DNA of 64,000 nt, from NCBI GenBank assembly GCA_035550795.1, contig DASZOL010000111.1, positions 1 to 64,000 of the forward strand. The letters run 5' to 3'. Below are positions 19,820 to 31,292 of the stretch, one piece after another. The notes beneath the pieces were generated by a model. That model was not told where the DNA came from, ran no database searches, and saw nothing but the letters and a program-made list of their open reading frames with translations. Numbering within the stretch: the first letter of the stretch is position 1; every line of letters begins with the position of its first letter. The position numbers and the translations under genes were made by a program. Source of the DNA: DASRDR01 sp035550795. Lineage in GTDB: Bacteria > Methylomirabilota > Methylomirabilia > Rokubacteriales > DASRDR01.

Positions 19820-19876
19820 CCCCGGCAACACCCGGGGCAGTCTCGTAGGACCCGGGAGGAACGTGACCTTCCGGGT
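19820..19876 (+). promoter_or_regulatory. rpsO-pnp intergenic hairpins
   Basis: A 6-bp stem (19820-19825 with 19832-19837) is followed by a 10-bp stem with one G-U pair (19850-19859 with 19867-19876). In Escherichia coli a hairpin here is cut by RNase III and lets PNPase control its own mRNA; the same role is inferred here from position only. Confidence 0.5.
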
Positions 19877-19941
19877 GGTGGCCGGTGGGGTGGGCTCGTC
19901 CGTGTGGCCCGCCGCGTCCGGCACGAGAGGATGGTACAGGG

Positions 19942-22179
<2,238 letters not shown>

Positions 22180-22222
22180 CGGACCCACTCTTCGGATCCG
22201 CGTGAGCGATCCCGGGGCGGGT

Positions 22223-23485
22223 ATGGAGGGCGAGTACCGGAGATCGGTCCTCCCCAACGGGATCCGGCTCGTCACAGAATGGATCCCTCACGTCCGCTCG
22301 GTGGCTATCGGGGTGTGGGTTGACACGGGTAGCCGCCACGAGCCCGTCTATCGCGGCGGGATCTCCCACTTCATCGAGCACCTCGTCTTCAAGGGAACCG
22401 AGTCCCGATCGGCCGAGGACATCGCGCGTGCCGTCGACTCGGTGGGCGGCCAGATGGACGCGTTCACGACGAAGGAGCACACCTGCTTCTACGTGACGGT
22501 GCTCGACGAGCACCTGCCGCTCGCCGCCGACCTCCTGGCCGACATCCTGCGCCATCCGCGGTTCGACGACGGGGACATCGAGCGTGAGAAGACAGTCGTC
22601 CTCCAGGAGTTCGGCATGGTGGAGGACACACCGGACGACCTGATTCACGACCTGTTCGCCGAGCGGATCTGGCCGCAGCATCCCCTTGGCCGGCCCATCC
22701 TGGGCGACCGGAAGGTCGTCCAGGCGCTCGACCGGGATACGGTGCTGCGTCACTTCCGGTCGGAGTACTGCCCGGAGCGCATCACGATCGCCGCCGCCGG
22801 CCACGTCCGCCACGAGCAGCTGGTCGATCTTCTGGGAGGGCGATTCCTCGACTTCCAGCAGCCATGCACGCCGCGAGCAGCCGATCGGCCCGACCTGGCG
22901 CCGAGCCTGGACCTGGTCGAGCGCCCGCTCGAGCAGGTCCACTTCGTGCTCGGCGGATCGGGCCTCGAGCACAACGCTTCCGAGCGCCACGCGCTGTTCC
23001 TGCTGAACACCATCGTCGGGGGAAGCATGTCCTCGCGCCTGTTTCAGGTCGTGCGGGAGCGCGAGGGCCTGGTCTACTCGATCCACTCCGGCAACGTGGC
23101 CTTCCGCGACTGCGGGCTCTTCTACGTGTACGCGGGCACCGAGCCGATGCACTTCCGGCGAGTGGTGGACCTGACGCTCCGGGAGCTGCGAGCGCTGCGG
23201 GCGGACGGTGTCACGGCCGACGAGGTTCGGCGGGCCAAGGATCACATCAAGGGAAGCCTCATGCTTTCCCTCGAGTCGACGGGGAGCCGGATGACGCGGA
23301 TCGCCAAGCAGGAGCTCTACTTCCAGCGGCCGTTCACGTTCGACGAGATCCTCGCTGACATCGAGCGGGTGACCGTGGGGGAGGTGAAGGCCCTCGGGGA
23401 GCGTCTCCTCGGGGGGCCCCTGTCGCTCGTCGCGCTTGGCCCCAGGAGCCAGGACGTCCAGCTGCCCGAGGGAGTCGTGGTATGA
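22223..23485 (+). CDS. M16 family zinc protease (processing-peptidase type)
   Basis: Pitrilysin-clan peptidase, 420 residues. The inverted zinc motif HFIEH is near residue 48, with the third Glu ligand in EKTVVLQEFGM; the C-terminal half has GGSMSSRLFQVVREREGLVYSIHS, the substrate-contact segment of this family. ATG 22223 gives a normal N terminus (MEGEYRRSVLPNG); GTG 22202 is an alternative. A pnp-M16 pair is common. The ribosome binding site of purB covers its stop. Confidence 0.9.
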   Translation: MEGEYRRSVLPNGIRLVTEWIPHVRSVAIGVWVDTGSRHEPVYRGGISHFIEHLVFKGTESRSAEDIARAVDSVGGQMDAFTTKEHTCFYVTVLDEHLPLAADLLADILRHPRFDDGDIEREKTVVLQEFGMVEDTPDDLIHDLFAERIWPQHPLGRPILGDRKVVQALDRDTVLRHFRSEYCPERITIAAAGHVRHEQLVDLLGGRFLDFQQPCTPRAADRPDLAPSLDLVERPLEQVHFVLGGSGLEHNASERHALFLLNTIVGGSMSSRLFQVVREREGLVYSIHSGNVAFRDCGLFYVYAGTEPMHFRRVVDLTLRELRALRADGVTADEVRRAKDHIKGSLMLSLESTGSRMTRIAKQELYFQRPFTFDEILADIERVTVGEVKALGERLLGGPLSLVALGPRSQDVQLPEGVVV

Positions 23486-23498
23486 GGTGGACTCGTCG

Positions 23499-24794
23499 GT
23501 GATCCCGCGCTACACGCGACCCGAGATGGGCGTCCTCTGGAGCGAGGACGCCAAGTACGGACGCTGGCTCCGGGTCGAGCTGGCGGTGTGTGAGGCTTGG
23601 GCGCGCCGGGGGGTCATTCCTGCCGACGCGCTCGCGCGCATCCGCCAGCGGGCGCGGGTCGATGCCGGTCGCATCGCCGACATCGAGGCCCGCGTGCACC
23701 ACGATGTGATCGCCTTCCTCACCGCCCTCGAGGGATCGATCGGTGCCGACTCGAGGTTCGTCCACGTCGGGCTGACCTCCTCGGACGTGGTGGACACCGC
23801 GCTGGGCCTGGCGCTCGTCGAGGCCGCGGACCGCCTGATCGCGGGCGTCGACCGTCTGCGCGGGAGCCTCCGCGAGCTCGCTCTGCGGTACCGGGACACC
23901 TTGACGGTCGGCCGGACTCACGGCGTCCACGCGGAGCCGACGACGTTCGGACTCAAGGCGGCGGGCTGGTACGCCGAGGCCGTCCGGAACCGAGAGCGGC
24001 TGGTTCGGGCTCGGGACGCGGTCCGCGTAGGGAAGATCTCCGGTGCCGTGGGCACGTTCGCGCACGTTCCCCCCGAGGTCGAGCAGGAGGTGTGCCAGGC
24101 GCTCGGGCTCGAGCCGGAGCCGGTGTCGACCCAGGTCGTGCAGCGCGACCGGCACGCCGAGCTCGTCGTGACCTGCGCGATCGTCGGGGGGGGCCTCGAG
24201 CGGATCGCGACCGAGATCCGAAGCCTCCAGCGGACGGAGATCCTCGAGGTGGAGGAGCCGTTCGCCGAGGGCCAGAAGGGCTCGTCGGCGATGCCCCACA
24301 AGCGCAACCCGTGGCTGTGCGAGCAGGTGACGGGGCTGGCCCGTGTCCTGCGCGCTCACGCCGGCGCCGGGCTCGAGGACATCGCCCTCTGGCACGAGCG
24401 GGACATCAGTCACTCCTCCGTCGAGCGGATCGTGCTGCCCGACGCGACCATTTTGCTCGACTACCTCCTCGGCCAGGCGGTCCGGATCCTGGACGGGCTG
24501 CGGGTGTACCCGGATCGGATGCGCGAGAACCTCGAACGCTCGTACGGCCTGGTGTATTCCCAGCGCGTGCTCCTGGCCCTCACCGACGCCGGGCTGGCAA
24601 GACAGGTCGCGTACGAGATGGTCCAGCGGAATGCGATGCGGGCATGGGAGGAGCGTCGGGCCTTCCTGGAGTGCCTGGAGGGCGATCCTGAGGTGGCCCG
24701 GCACCTCAGCCCGGATGCCCTGAAGGCCTGTTTCGACCCGGGCTGGTACCTGCGGCACGTCGATGCCGTGTTCCGTCGGGTCGGGCTCGCGTAG
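23499..24794 (+). CDS. purB: Adenylosuccinate lyase
   Basis: Releases fumarate from SAICAR and from adenylosuccinate. A fumarase-superfamily protein of 431 residues: IPRYTRPEMGVLWSEDAKY at the start, VGRTHGVHAEPTTFGLK (catalytic His region), and the signature loop GSSAMPHKRNPWLCEQ. The GTG at 23499 follows a GAGGTGG site by 8 bases and gives the usual N terminus. purS begins 16 bases later; purC, often found here, is absent. Confidence 0.96.
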   Translation: MIPRYTRPEMGVLWSEDAKYGRWLRVELAVCEAWARRGVIPADALARIRQRARVDAGRIADIEARVHHDVIAFLTALEGSIGADSRFVHVGLTSSDVVDTALGLALVEAADRLIAGVDRLRGSLRELALRYRDTLTVGRTHGVHAEPTTFGLKAAGWYAEAVRNRERLVRARDAVRVGKISGAVGTFAHVPPEVEQEVCQALGLEPEPVSTQVVQRDRHAELVVTCAIVGGGLERIATEIRSLQRTEILEVEEPFAEGQKGSSAMPHKRNPWLCEQVTGLARVLRAHAGAGLEDIALWHERDISHSSVERIVLPDATILLDYLLGQAVRILDGLRVYPDRMRENLERSYGLVYSQRVLLALTDAGLARQVAYEMVQRNAMRAWEERRAFLECLEGDPEVARHLSPDALKACFDPGWYLRHVDAVFRRVGLA

Positions 24795-24810
24795 GGAGGT
24801 CCGGAAGAGC

Positions 24811-25077
24811 ATGAGGGCACGGATCGTGGTGCGGCTCCGTCCAGGGATCCTGGATCCGCAGGGAACGACGATCCAGCGCGCGCTGGATGGGCTTGGATTC
24901 CCCGAGGTGCGTGACCTGCGGGTGGGAAAGGTCCTGGACCTGACGCTGGACGAGACGGACGCGGGACGGGCGCGGCAGCGACTGGACGAGATGTGCCGGA
25001 AGCTCCTCGCCAACCCGGTGATCGAGGACTATACCTGCGAGGTGTTGGATGGGGAGGACGGCGGGCGCGCGAGATGA
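24811..25077 (+). CDS. purS: Phosphoribosylformylglycinamidine synthase subunit PurS
   Basis: Small dimeric subunit that bridges PurL and PurQ in the three-part FGAM synthase. The 88-residue protein has VVRLRPGILDPQGTTIQRALDGLGF and VRVGK-like DLRVGKVLDLTLD, then NPVIEDYTCEV, the typical PurS end. ATG 24811 follows purB closely. A good promoter lies between this gene and purQ. Confidence 0.94.
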   Translation: MRARIVVRLRPGILDPQGTTIQRALDGLGFPEVRDLRVGKVLDLTLDETDAGRARQRLDEMCRKLLANPVIEDYTCEVLDGEDGGRAR

Positions 25078-25088
25078 GCTCCGTCATC

Positions 25089-25117
25089 TTGTGTGGGTGT
25101 GGGGCGCGTAGTAGAAT
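25089..25117 (+). promoter_or_regulatory. Promoter before purQ
   Basis: A -35 TTGTGT (25089-25094) and a -10 TAGAAT (25112-25117) are exactly 17 bases apart in the 97-base purS-purQ gap. It would start a transcript about 50 bases before purQ, so purQ-L-F-M can be expressed apart from purB-S. Confidence 0.6.
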
Positions 25118-25174
25118 CCGTTCGGGCGGTGCGCAGGGAGGTGTAATCGCGGCTTCCCCGGAAGAGGAGGGTTC

Positions 25175-25888
25175 ATGCGATTCGGCGTCGTGATCTTCCC
25201 GGGCACGTGGAGTGACATGGATTTCCACCACGTCATCTCCCAGGTGCTCCACCAGCCGGTCGAGTACGTGTGGCACCGGGACACTGATGTCGACCGCTTC
25301 GACTGCCTCGTTCTCCCGGGGGGCTTCTCCTACGGCGACTACCTGCGGGCCGGTGCCGTGGCGGGGCGCTCACCCATCGTCGGAGCCCTGCCAGGTTTCG
25401 TGGCCCGGGGCGGGCTGGTCCTGGGAAGCTGCAACGGCTTCCAGATCCTCTGCGAGGCCGGGCTTCTCCCGGGGACCCTCCTGCGCAACGACTGCCTCCA
25501 GTTCCGGTGCCAGTGGACCCACGTTACCGTGGAGCAGACCGAGAGCCCGTTCACCCGCGGTCTCCGGCGCGGCCAGGTGCTCAAGATGCCGATCGCGCAC
25601 GGCGAGGGGCGGTTCCACGCCGATCCGGCCCTCCTCCGGCAGCTACGCGAGAGGGACCAGGTCGTGTTCCGCTACGCGACCGAGGCGGGCGAGGTGACGG
25701 TGGGCGCGAACCCGAACGGCTCGGCCTGGAACATCGCGGGCGTCTGCAACGAGGATGGCACGGTCGTCGGGCTCATGCCGCATCCCGAGCGTGCGGCGGA
25801 GGCGACGGTCGGCAGCACCGACGGCCTGCTGCTCTTCCACTCGCTGCTGGGAAGCCTCGTCGAGAACGGATCCGTGCTCGGCCGCTAG
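25175..25888 (+). CDS. purQ: Phosphoribosylformylglycinamidine synthase subunit PurQ (glutaminase)
   Basis: Class I glutamine amidotransferase that feeds ammonia to PurL. The nucleophile Cys86 lies in GSCNGFQIL, and the His-x-Glu pair in GLMPHPERA near residue 205. LPGGFSYGDYLRAGAVA forms the oxyanion region. The protein has 237 residues, normal for the small PurQ type that works with PurS. AGGAGGG precedes ATG 25175. Confidence 0.96.
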   Translation: MRFGVVIFPGTWSDMDFHHVISQVLHQPVEYVWHRDTDVDRFDCLVLPGGFSYGDYLRAGAVAGRSPIVGALPGFVARGGLVLGSCNGFQILCEAGLLPGTLLRNDCLQFRCQWTHVTVEQTESPFTRGLRRGQVLKMPIAHGEGRFHADPALLRQLRERDQVVFRYATEAGEVTVGANPNGSAWNIAGVCNEDGTVVGLMPHPERAAEATVGSTDGLLLFHSLLGSLVENGSVLGR

Positions 25889-25910
25889 GGCGGGGAGGGG
25901 AGGGGCACGG

Positions 25911-28187
25911 ATGCCTGGTACCGGATCCGAGCCGAAGGTCACCCCGGACCTGGCCGCGTCACACGGGCTCACGCACGAGGAGTACGATCGAGTCATCCGC
26001 CTGATCGGGCGGGATCCCACCTACCCGGAGCTCGGACTCTTCGCCGCGCTCTGGTCCGAGCACTGCTCGTACAAGTCCTCGCGCGTCCACCTGCGGCGGC
26101 TCCCCACGACGGGCCCCCGTGTCCTGCAGGGGCCGGGTGAGAATGCCGGCATCGTGGACGTCGGGGACGGGTTCGCCCTCGCCTTCAAGATCGAGAGCCA
26201 CAACCACCCGTCGTTCATCGAGCCGTTCCAGGGGGCGGCGACCGGCGTGGGCGGGATCCTCCGCGATATCTTCACGATGGGGGCGCGCCCGATCGCCCTC
26301 CTCGACTCGCTCCGCTTCGGACCCGTGGACGACCCGGTGGCGCGCTTCCTCCTCGGCGGCGTCGTGGCCGGGATCGCGCACTACGGCAACTGCTTCGGCT
26401 GCCCGACGGTCGGGGGCGAGGTCGCCTTCGCCCCCGAGTACGCGCGGAACCCTCTGGTGAACGTCCTGTGCCTGGGCCTCGTGCCGAAGGACGGGATCTT
26501 CCGGGCGCGGGCAGACGGGGTGGGGAACACGTTTCTCTACGTCGGCGCCAAGACGGGCCGCGACGGCATTCACGGCGCGACCATGGCGTCGGAGGCGTTC
26601 AACGAGACCTCGGCCGAGCGACGTCCGACCGTCCAGGTCGGCGACCCCTTCACGGAGAAGCTCCTTCTCGAGGCCTGCCTCGAGGCGTTCCGGACCGGGG
26701 CCGTGGTAGGGATACAGGACATGGGCGCGGCCGGACTGGCCTGCTCCCTCTCCGAGATGCCCGCGCGGGCGGGAACGGGCGCCGACGTGGACCTGGACCG
26801 CGTGCCCCAGCGCGAGCCGGGGATGACCCCCTACGAGATCCTGCTCTCGGAGTCGCAGGAGCGCATGCTTCTGGTGGTTGAGCGAGGCCGGGAGGCAGAG
26901 GTTCAGCGGGTCTTCCAGAAGTGGGAGCTGGACGCGGTGCCGATCGGGCGTGTCACGGCCGATGGCCTCCTGCGCGCCCGCGTGCGCGGCGAGGTGGTGG
27001 CCGAGGTGCCGGTCCGCGCGCTGACCGACGAGGCCCCCGCCTACGACCGGCCGCGGGCGCGCCCGGACTGGCTCGACGGGGAGCGCGCGCTCGACCTCCG
27101 CTCGGTGCCGGAGCCGGCGGATCCGGGCGCGACGCTGGTCCGGCTCTTGGCGGCGCCCACGATCGCGTCGAAGCGCAACATCTGGCGGCAGTACGACCAC
27201 ATGGTGGGCATCAACACCCTCGTGCCCCCGGGCTCCGACGCGGCCGTCCTCCGGATCAAGGGGACGCCCCGGGCCGTCGCGGTGGCCACGGACGGCAACG
27301 GGCGGTACGGACAGCTCGATCCGTTCCTGGGCGGAGCCATGGCGGTCGTCGAGGCCGCGCGCAACGTTGTCTGCGCCGGCGGGCGACCCATCGCGATGAC
27401 CAACTGCCTGAACTTCGCCTCACCCGAGCGGCCGGAGATCATGTGGCAGTTCGCGGAGACCGTGGACGGCATCGCCGCGGCGTGTCGCGCCCTCGCCATT
27501 CCGGTCACGGGCGGGAACGTCTCCTTCTACAACGAGACGCTGGGCCGGGCGATCCTCCCGACGCCCGTCATCGGCGTCGTCGGGCTCCTCGAGGACGCGG
27601 ATCGGCGGACGACGCAGTGGTTCAAGGCGGCGGGGGACGTCGTCGTGCTCCTCGGCGAGCCGGCCGGGGGCCTCGGCGGGAGCGAGTACCTCCACACCGT
27701 CCACGGCCGGCTCGGCGGAGTGCCGGCCCGCCTAGACCTGGATCGGGAGCGGGCGGTGCAGGCCGCGTGCCTGGCGGCGATCGAGGCGGGTTGCCTTCGT
27801 TCGGCGCACGACTGCGCGGAAGGCGGCCTGGCGGTGACGCTCGCGGAGTCATGCGTCACCGGGCCGCAGCGGCTCGGAGCGCTGGTCGCGCTGCCCGAGG
27901 AGGGGCGCGTGGACGAGCTCCTCTTCGGCGAGGCGCCGTCTCGGATCGTGGCCTCGGTCGCGCCGGAGGAACTGGAGCGCCTGACGCAGATCGTGCGGGA
28001 GTGGGCCGTGCCCGTCCACGTCCTCGGCCACGTGGGCGGAGATCGGCTCGAGGTGCGCATCGGTGCCGCGACTCGCGTGTCGGTGCCTATCGGTGGGCTT
28101 GCCGACGCGTTCGAGAACGGGCTGACGCGAGCTCTCGATCAGCCCGTGGAGGCCCTGTCGGGACGGGAGTCGGAGGGATCCGCATGA
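25911..28187 (+). CDS. purL: Phosphoribosylformylglycinamidine synthase subunit PurL
   Basis: ATP-dependent FGAM synthase of the small PurL type, 758 residues. It shows SEHCSYKSSRVHL, KIESHNHPSFIEPFQGAATGVGGILRDIFTMGARP and the second-half repeat DGNGRYGQLDPFLGGAMAVVEAARNVVCAGG. ATG 25911 follows a GGGGAGGGGAGG run. The gene ends in an ATGA overlap with purF. Confidence 0.97.
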   Translation: MPGTGSEPKVTPDLAASHGLTHEEYDRVIRLIGRDPTYPELGLFAALWSEHCSYKSSRVHLRRLPTTGPRVLQGPGENAGIVDVGDGFALAFKIESHNHPSFIEPFQGAATGVGGILRDIFTMGARPIALLDSLRFGPVDDPVARFLLGGVVAGIAHYGNCFGCPTVGGEVAFAPEYARNPLVNVLCLGLVPKDGIFRARADGVGNTFLYVGAKTGRDGIHGATMASEAFNETSAERRPTVQVGDPFTEKLLLEACLEAFRTGAVVGIQDMGAAGLACSLSEMPARAGTGADVDLDRVPQREPGMTPYEILLSESQERMLLVVERGREAEVQRVFQKWELDAVPIGRVTADGLLRARVRGEVVAEVPVRALTDEAPAYDRPRARPDWLDGERALDLRSVPEPADPGATLVRLLAAPTIASKRNIWRQYDHMVGINTLVPPGSDAAVLRIKGTPRAVAVATDGNGRYGQLDPFLGGAMAVVEAARNVVCAGGRPIAMTNCLNFASPERPEIMWQFAETVDGIAAACRALAIPVTGGNVSFYNETLGRAILPTPVIGVVGLLEDADRRTTQWFKAAGDVVVLLGEPAGGLGGSEYLHTVHGRLGGVPARLDLDRERAVQAACLAAIEAGCLRSAHDCAEGGLAVTLAESCVTGPQRLGALVALPEEGRVDELLFGEAPSRIVASVAPEELERLTQIVREWAVPVHVLGHVGGDRLEVRIGAATRVSVPIGGLADAFENGLTRALDQPVEALSGRESEGSA

Positions 28188-29602
28188 GGACCGTCGGGCT
28201 CGACGACGACAAGTTCCACGACGAGTGCGGCCTGTTCGGCGTGTTCGATCACCCGGAGGCGGCTAACCTCGCCTACCTGGGTCTCTACGCGCTCCAGCAC
28301 CGGGGCCAGGAGTCCGCCGGAATCGCGGTCACCGACGGCCGCGCGCTGCACGTCGAGAAGGCGATGGGTTGGGTGGCCGACGTGTTCAGCCCGGAGCGCC
28401 TCCGGCGCCTGCCGGGGCGGTCGGCGATCGGCCACGTTCGCTACTCGACGGCGGGCTCCTCGACGCTCAGGAACGCCCAGCCGATCAGCGCGTCGTTCTC
28501 CCGGGGTTCGATCGCCCTCGGCCACAACGGAAACCTGGTCAACGCTGAAGCGCTCCGAAAGGAGCTGGAGGCCCTCGGCGCGATCTTCCAGTCAACGTCG
28601 GACTCGGAGGTGATCCTCCACCTCATCGCGCGCGCGGATCGCCAGACCCTCGAGCGGACACTGACCCAGGCCCTCGCCCAGCTCAGCGGGGCATACTCCC
28701 TTGTCATGCTCACGCCGGACACGCTCGTCGGCTGCCGGGATCCCCACGGGTTCCGCCCGCTGGTGGTGGGTCGGCTGGGAAAGACGTGGATCCTCGCCTC
28801 GGAGACCTGCGCGCTCGACCTGCTCGAGGCCGAGTACGTGCGGGACGTGGAGCCCGGGGAGATCGTGCTGATCGACCAGAACGGCCTGCGCTCGGTCAAG
28901 CCGTTCCCCGCGAAGAAGCATCTCCAGTGCGTGTTCGAGTACGTCTACTTCGCGCGGCCTGACACGACGCTCTGGGGCCAGAACGTGTACCAGGTGCGGA
29001 AGGCGCTCGGTCGCCGGCTGGCCGAGGAGCACCCGGTGGAGGCGGACATCGTCATTCCCGTCCCCGACTCCGGCGTGGGGGCCGCGCTCGGCTTCACGGA
29101 GCAGTCGGGGATCCCCTTCGAGCTGGGGCTCATCCGGAATCACTACGTCGGACGCACCTTCATCGAGCCTCGCCAGGGTATCCGTCACTTCGGTGTGCGG
29201 GTGAAGCTGAATCCGATGCGGGAGACGATCGAGGGGCGCCGGGTCGTCGTCGTCGACGACTCGATCGTTCGCGGGACGACCAGCCGCAAGATCGTGAAGA
29301 TGATCCGGTCGGCGGGTGCCCGCGAGGTGCACATGCGGATCTCCTCGCCGCCGATCCAGTGGCCCTGCTACTACGGCATCGACACGCCGACGCGCAAGGA
29401 GCTGATCGGCTCGAGCCACCGGGTGGAGGAGATCCGGCGGTACATGGCTGCCGACTCGCTCGGATATCTCTCGCTCGACGGGATGCTGAAGGCGGTGGGC
29501 GGCGACGGCGGTCGCTTCTGCCACGCCTGCTTCAGCGGCGCCTACGAGGTCGGGTTCCCGAAGGAGGACACCGCGCAGCTCGCCCTCTTCGGCCGCGAGT
29601 GA
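28184..29602 (+). CDS. purF: Amidophosphoribosyltransferase
   Basis: First committed purine step: PRPP plus glutamine to phosphoribosylamine. A short propeptide (residues 1-14) precedes the N-terminal nucleophile Cys15 in DECGLFGVF. The PRPP loop is VVVVDDSIVRGTTSRK. Four Cys (QCVFEYVYFARPD, WPCYYGID and FCHAC) match the [4Fe-4S] ligands of the Bacillus-type enzyme, so this version probably has an oxygen-sensitive cluster. Total 472 residues. GTGA overlap with purM. Confidence 0.96.
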   Translation: MRTVGLDDDKFHDECGLFGVFDHPEAANLAYLGLYALQHRGQESAGIAVTDGRALHVEKAMGWVADVFSPERLRRLPGRSAIGHVRYSTAGSSTLRNAQPISASFSRGSIALGHNGNLVNAEALRKELEALGAIFQSTSDSEVILHLIARADRQTLERTLTQALAQLSGAYSLVMLTPDTLVGCRDPHGFRPLVVGRLGKTWILASETCALDLLEAEYVRDVEPGEIVLIDQNGLRSVKPFPAKKHLQCVFEYVYFARPDTTLWGQNVYQVRKALGRRLAEEHPVEADIVIPVPDSGVGAALGFTEQSGIPFELGLIRNHYVGRTFIEPRQGIRHFGVRVKLNPMRETIEGRRVVVVDDSIVRGTTSRKIVKMIRSAGAREVHMRISSPPIQWPCYYGIDTPTRKELIGSSHRVEEIRRYMAADSLGYLSLDGMLKAVGGDGGRFCHACFSGAYEVGFPKEDTAQLALFGRE

Positions 29603-30666
29603 GCCCCGCCCGCCCTTCCGTTCGACGCCCCGCCCGGGGGCGTCTCACGTACCGCGCCGCCGGAGTGGACATCGATGCCGGGGAGGAGGCCGTGCGCCGC
29701 CTCGCTCCCTGGGCGCGGGCGACCTACCGGCCGGAGGTCCTGGGCGACATCGGTGCCTTCGCGGGGTTCTTTCGGGCGCCCCGGCGCTACCGGCAGCCCG
29801 TCTTCGTGGCGTCGACGGACGGCGTCGGATCCAAGCTTCGCGTCGCGTTTCTCGCGGGCCGCCATGACACCATCGGGGTCGACCTGGTCGCCATGGGGGT
29901 CAACGACCTCCTGGTCCACGGGGCCGAGCCTCTCGTGTTCCTCGACTACATCGGGACCGTCCGGGTCGTGCCCCGGACAATCGAGGCGGTGGTGCGCGGG
30001 ATCGCCGGCGGCTGCCGCGAGGCCGGGTGCGCGCTCATCGGCGGGGAGATCGCGGAGCTGCCCGACTTCTACGCGCCCGGGGAGTACGACCTCGCGGGGT
30101 TCGCGGTGGGCGTCGTCGAGCGCCGCCGGCTCATCGACGGGCGTGGCGTTCGTCCGGGCGACGCGGTGATCGGCCTCCTGTCGAGCGGCATGCACTCGAA
30201 CGGATACAGCCTCGCCCGGAAGATCGTGTTCGAACGGCTCCGCCTGAGTCTGCGCGACCGCATCGCGGGACTCAACCGGACGGTGGGACAGGAGCTCCTC
30301 AGACCCACGCGGATCTACGTCAAGCCGGTCCTGTCGCTGCTGCGGGCGGGCGTGCCGATTCGCGCGATGGCGCACATCACCGGCGGGGGACTTTCGGGCA
30401 ACCTGCCGCGCGTCCTGCCCTCCGGCTGCCGGGCCGTGATCCGCCGCGGCACCTGGCCGATCGCCGAGGTCTTCCGGTGGCTCCAGGGCGCGGGGGGGAT
30501 CGACGAGGCAGAGATGTTCCGCGTGTTCAACATGGGGATCGGCTTCGTCCTCGTGGTGCCGGCCCCCCGGGCGGCCGACGTCCTGGCGAGGCTCTGGCGG
30601 CGGCGCGTGCCGGCGTTCCGGATCGGGGAGATTCGCCGGGGCGCGCGCGGCGTGACGTACCGCTGA
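29599..30666 (+). CDS. purM: Phosphoribosylformylglycinamidine cyclo-ligase (AIR synthetase)
   Basis: Closes the imidazole ring with ATP. TYRAAGVDIDAGEEAV, STDGVGSKLRVAF, MGVNDLLVHGAEPLVFLDYIG, IGGEIAELPDFY and HITGGGLSGNLPRVLP appear in order over 355 residues. GTG 29599 overlaps the purF stop; the only later GTG (29665) would cut off the conserved AGVDIDAG start. It ends the purB-M block; a gene on the opposite strand follows. Confidence 0.95.
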   Translation: MSPARPSVRRPARGRLTYRAAGVDIDAGEEAVRRLAPWARATYRPEVLGDIGAFAGFFRAPRRYRQPVFVASTDGVGSKLRVAFLAGRHDTIGVDLVAMGVNDLLVHGAEPLVFLDYIGTVRVVPRTIEAVVRGIAGGCREAGCALIGGEIAELPDFYAPGEYDLAGFAVGVVERRRLIDGRGVRPGDAVIGLLSSGMHSNGYSLARKIVFERLRLSLRDRIAGLNRTVGQELLRPTRIYVKPVLSLLRAGVPIRAMAHITGGGLSGNLPRVLPSGCRAVIRRGTWPIAEVFRWLQGAGGIDEAEMFRVFNMGIGFVLVVPAPRAADVLARLWRRRVPAFRIGEIRRGARGVTYR

Positions 30667-30726
30667 GACGCGGGCGCCTGCCCTTCGGCTTCTTCGCCGT
30701 AAGTCGCTCGCGAGGGTGCGTTCGCC

Positions 30727-31146
30727 CTAGGCCAGGAGGAAGCCGAGCCGCGCCCAGGTCGCGGGCGTCGGCCGCCGGCGGTCACCTCGTCGGCGATCCA
30801 CCGAGGGGGGCCGTGAAGCCGTTCGCCGCTCGGCCAGACGTCGGTCCCAGACCACTGAGACCTCGTCCCGCGCGATGGCGGTCAGCCTCTCGTACAGGTC
30901 GCTCTCGCCGCGCCGGACGACGACCAGCCGCGGCGCGGGCGAAGGCGCTGCCGCGCCCTCGGGGAGCACCACCGGGTAGCCCAGCCGCGCCGCCAGGGCG
31001 CGCAGCGACGCGACCGCCTCGGCACCCCGCCCGTTCGTCCACTCGCCGCGGGCGGCACACGCCTCCAGGGCCGATTGCTCCTCGGGTGTCTCCGATGCGA
31101 GCCAGGCCCGGACGCTGCGGGTTCCGCCGGCGATCACCAAGCGCAA
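30727..31146 (-). CDS. Unrecognised small protein with DRR-rich C terminus
   Basis: 139 residues, no family recognised. TTG 31146 has GGAGGA seven bases upstream. The middle reads LVVVRRGESDLYERLTAIARDE, then VSVVWDRRLAERR and SVDRRRGDRRRPTPATW, a run of charged DRR repeats before a short hydrophobic end. The N-terminal VIAGGTRSVRAWLA could be a beta-alpha unit. Codon bias matches its neighbours, so it looks like a real gene. It is divergent from purN, with 146 bases between the two starts. Confidence 0.6.
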   Translation of the reverse strand: MRLVIAGGTRSVRAWLASETPEEQSALEACAARGEWTNGRGAEAVASLRALAARLGYPVVLPEGAAAPSPAPRLVVVRRGESDLYERLTAIARDEVSVVWDRRLAERRTASRPPSVDRRRGDRRRPTPATWARLGFLLA

Positions 31147-31277
31147 CTCATCGTCCTCCGCCGCCCCGGATTGACGAGCCGTATCGCCAGGACCCTACCA
31201 GAGGACCGGCAGTCTGCACAGATCAGGAAGATGCACGTCCTCGCTCATCCGCGAGGGCCGCCTGGGGCGGCTTGCGG

Positions 31278-31283
31278 TAGAAT
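31278..31283 (+). promoter_or_regulatory. -10 box of purN-H-D operon
   Basis: TAGAAT ends nine bases before ATG 31293, so the transcript would have at most a few leader bases. No convincing -35 is seen. Confidence 0.4.
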
Positions 31284-31292
31284 GGGCGCGCA

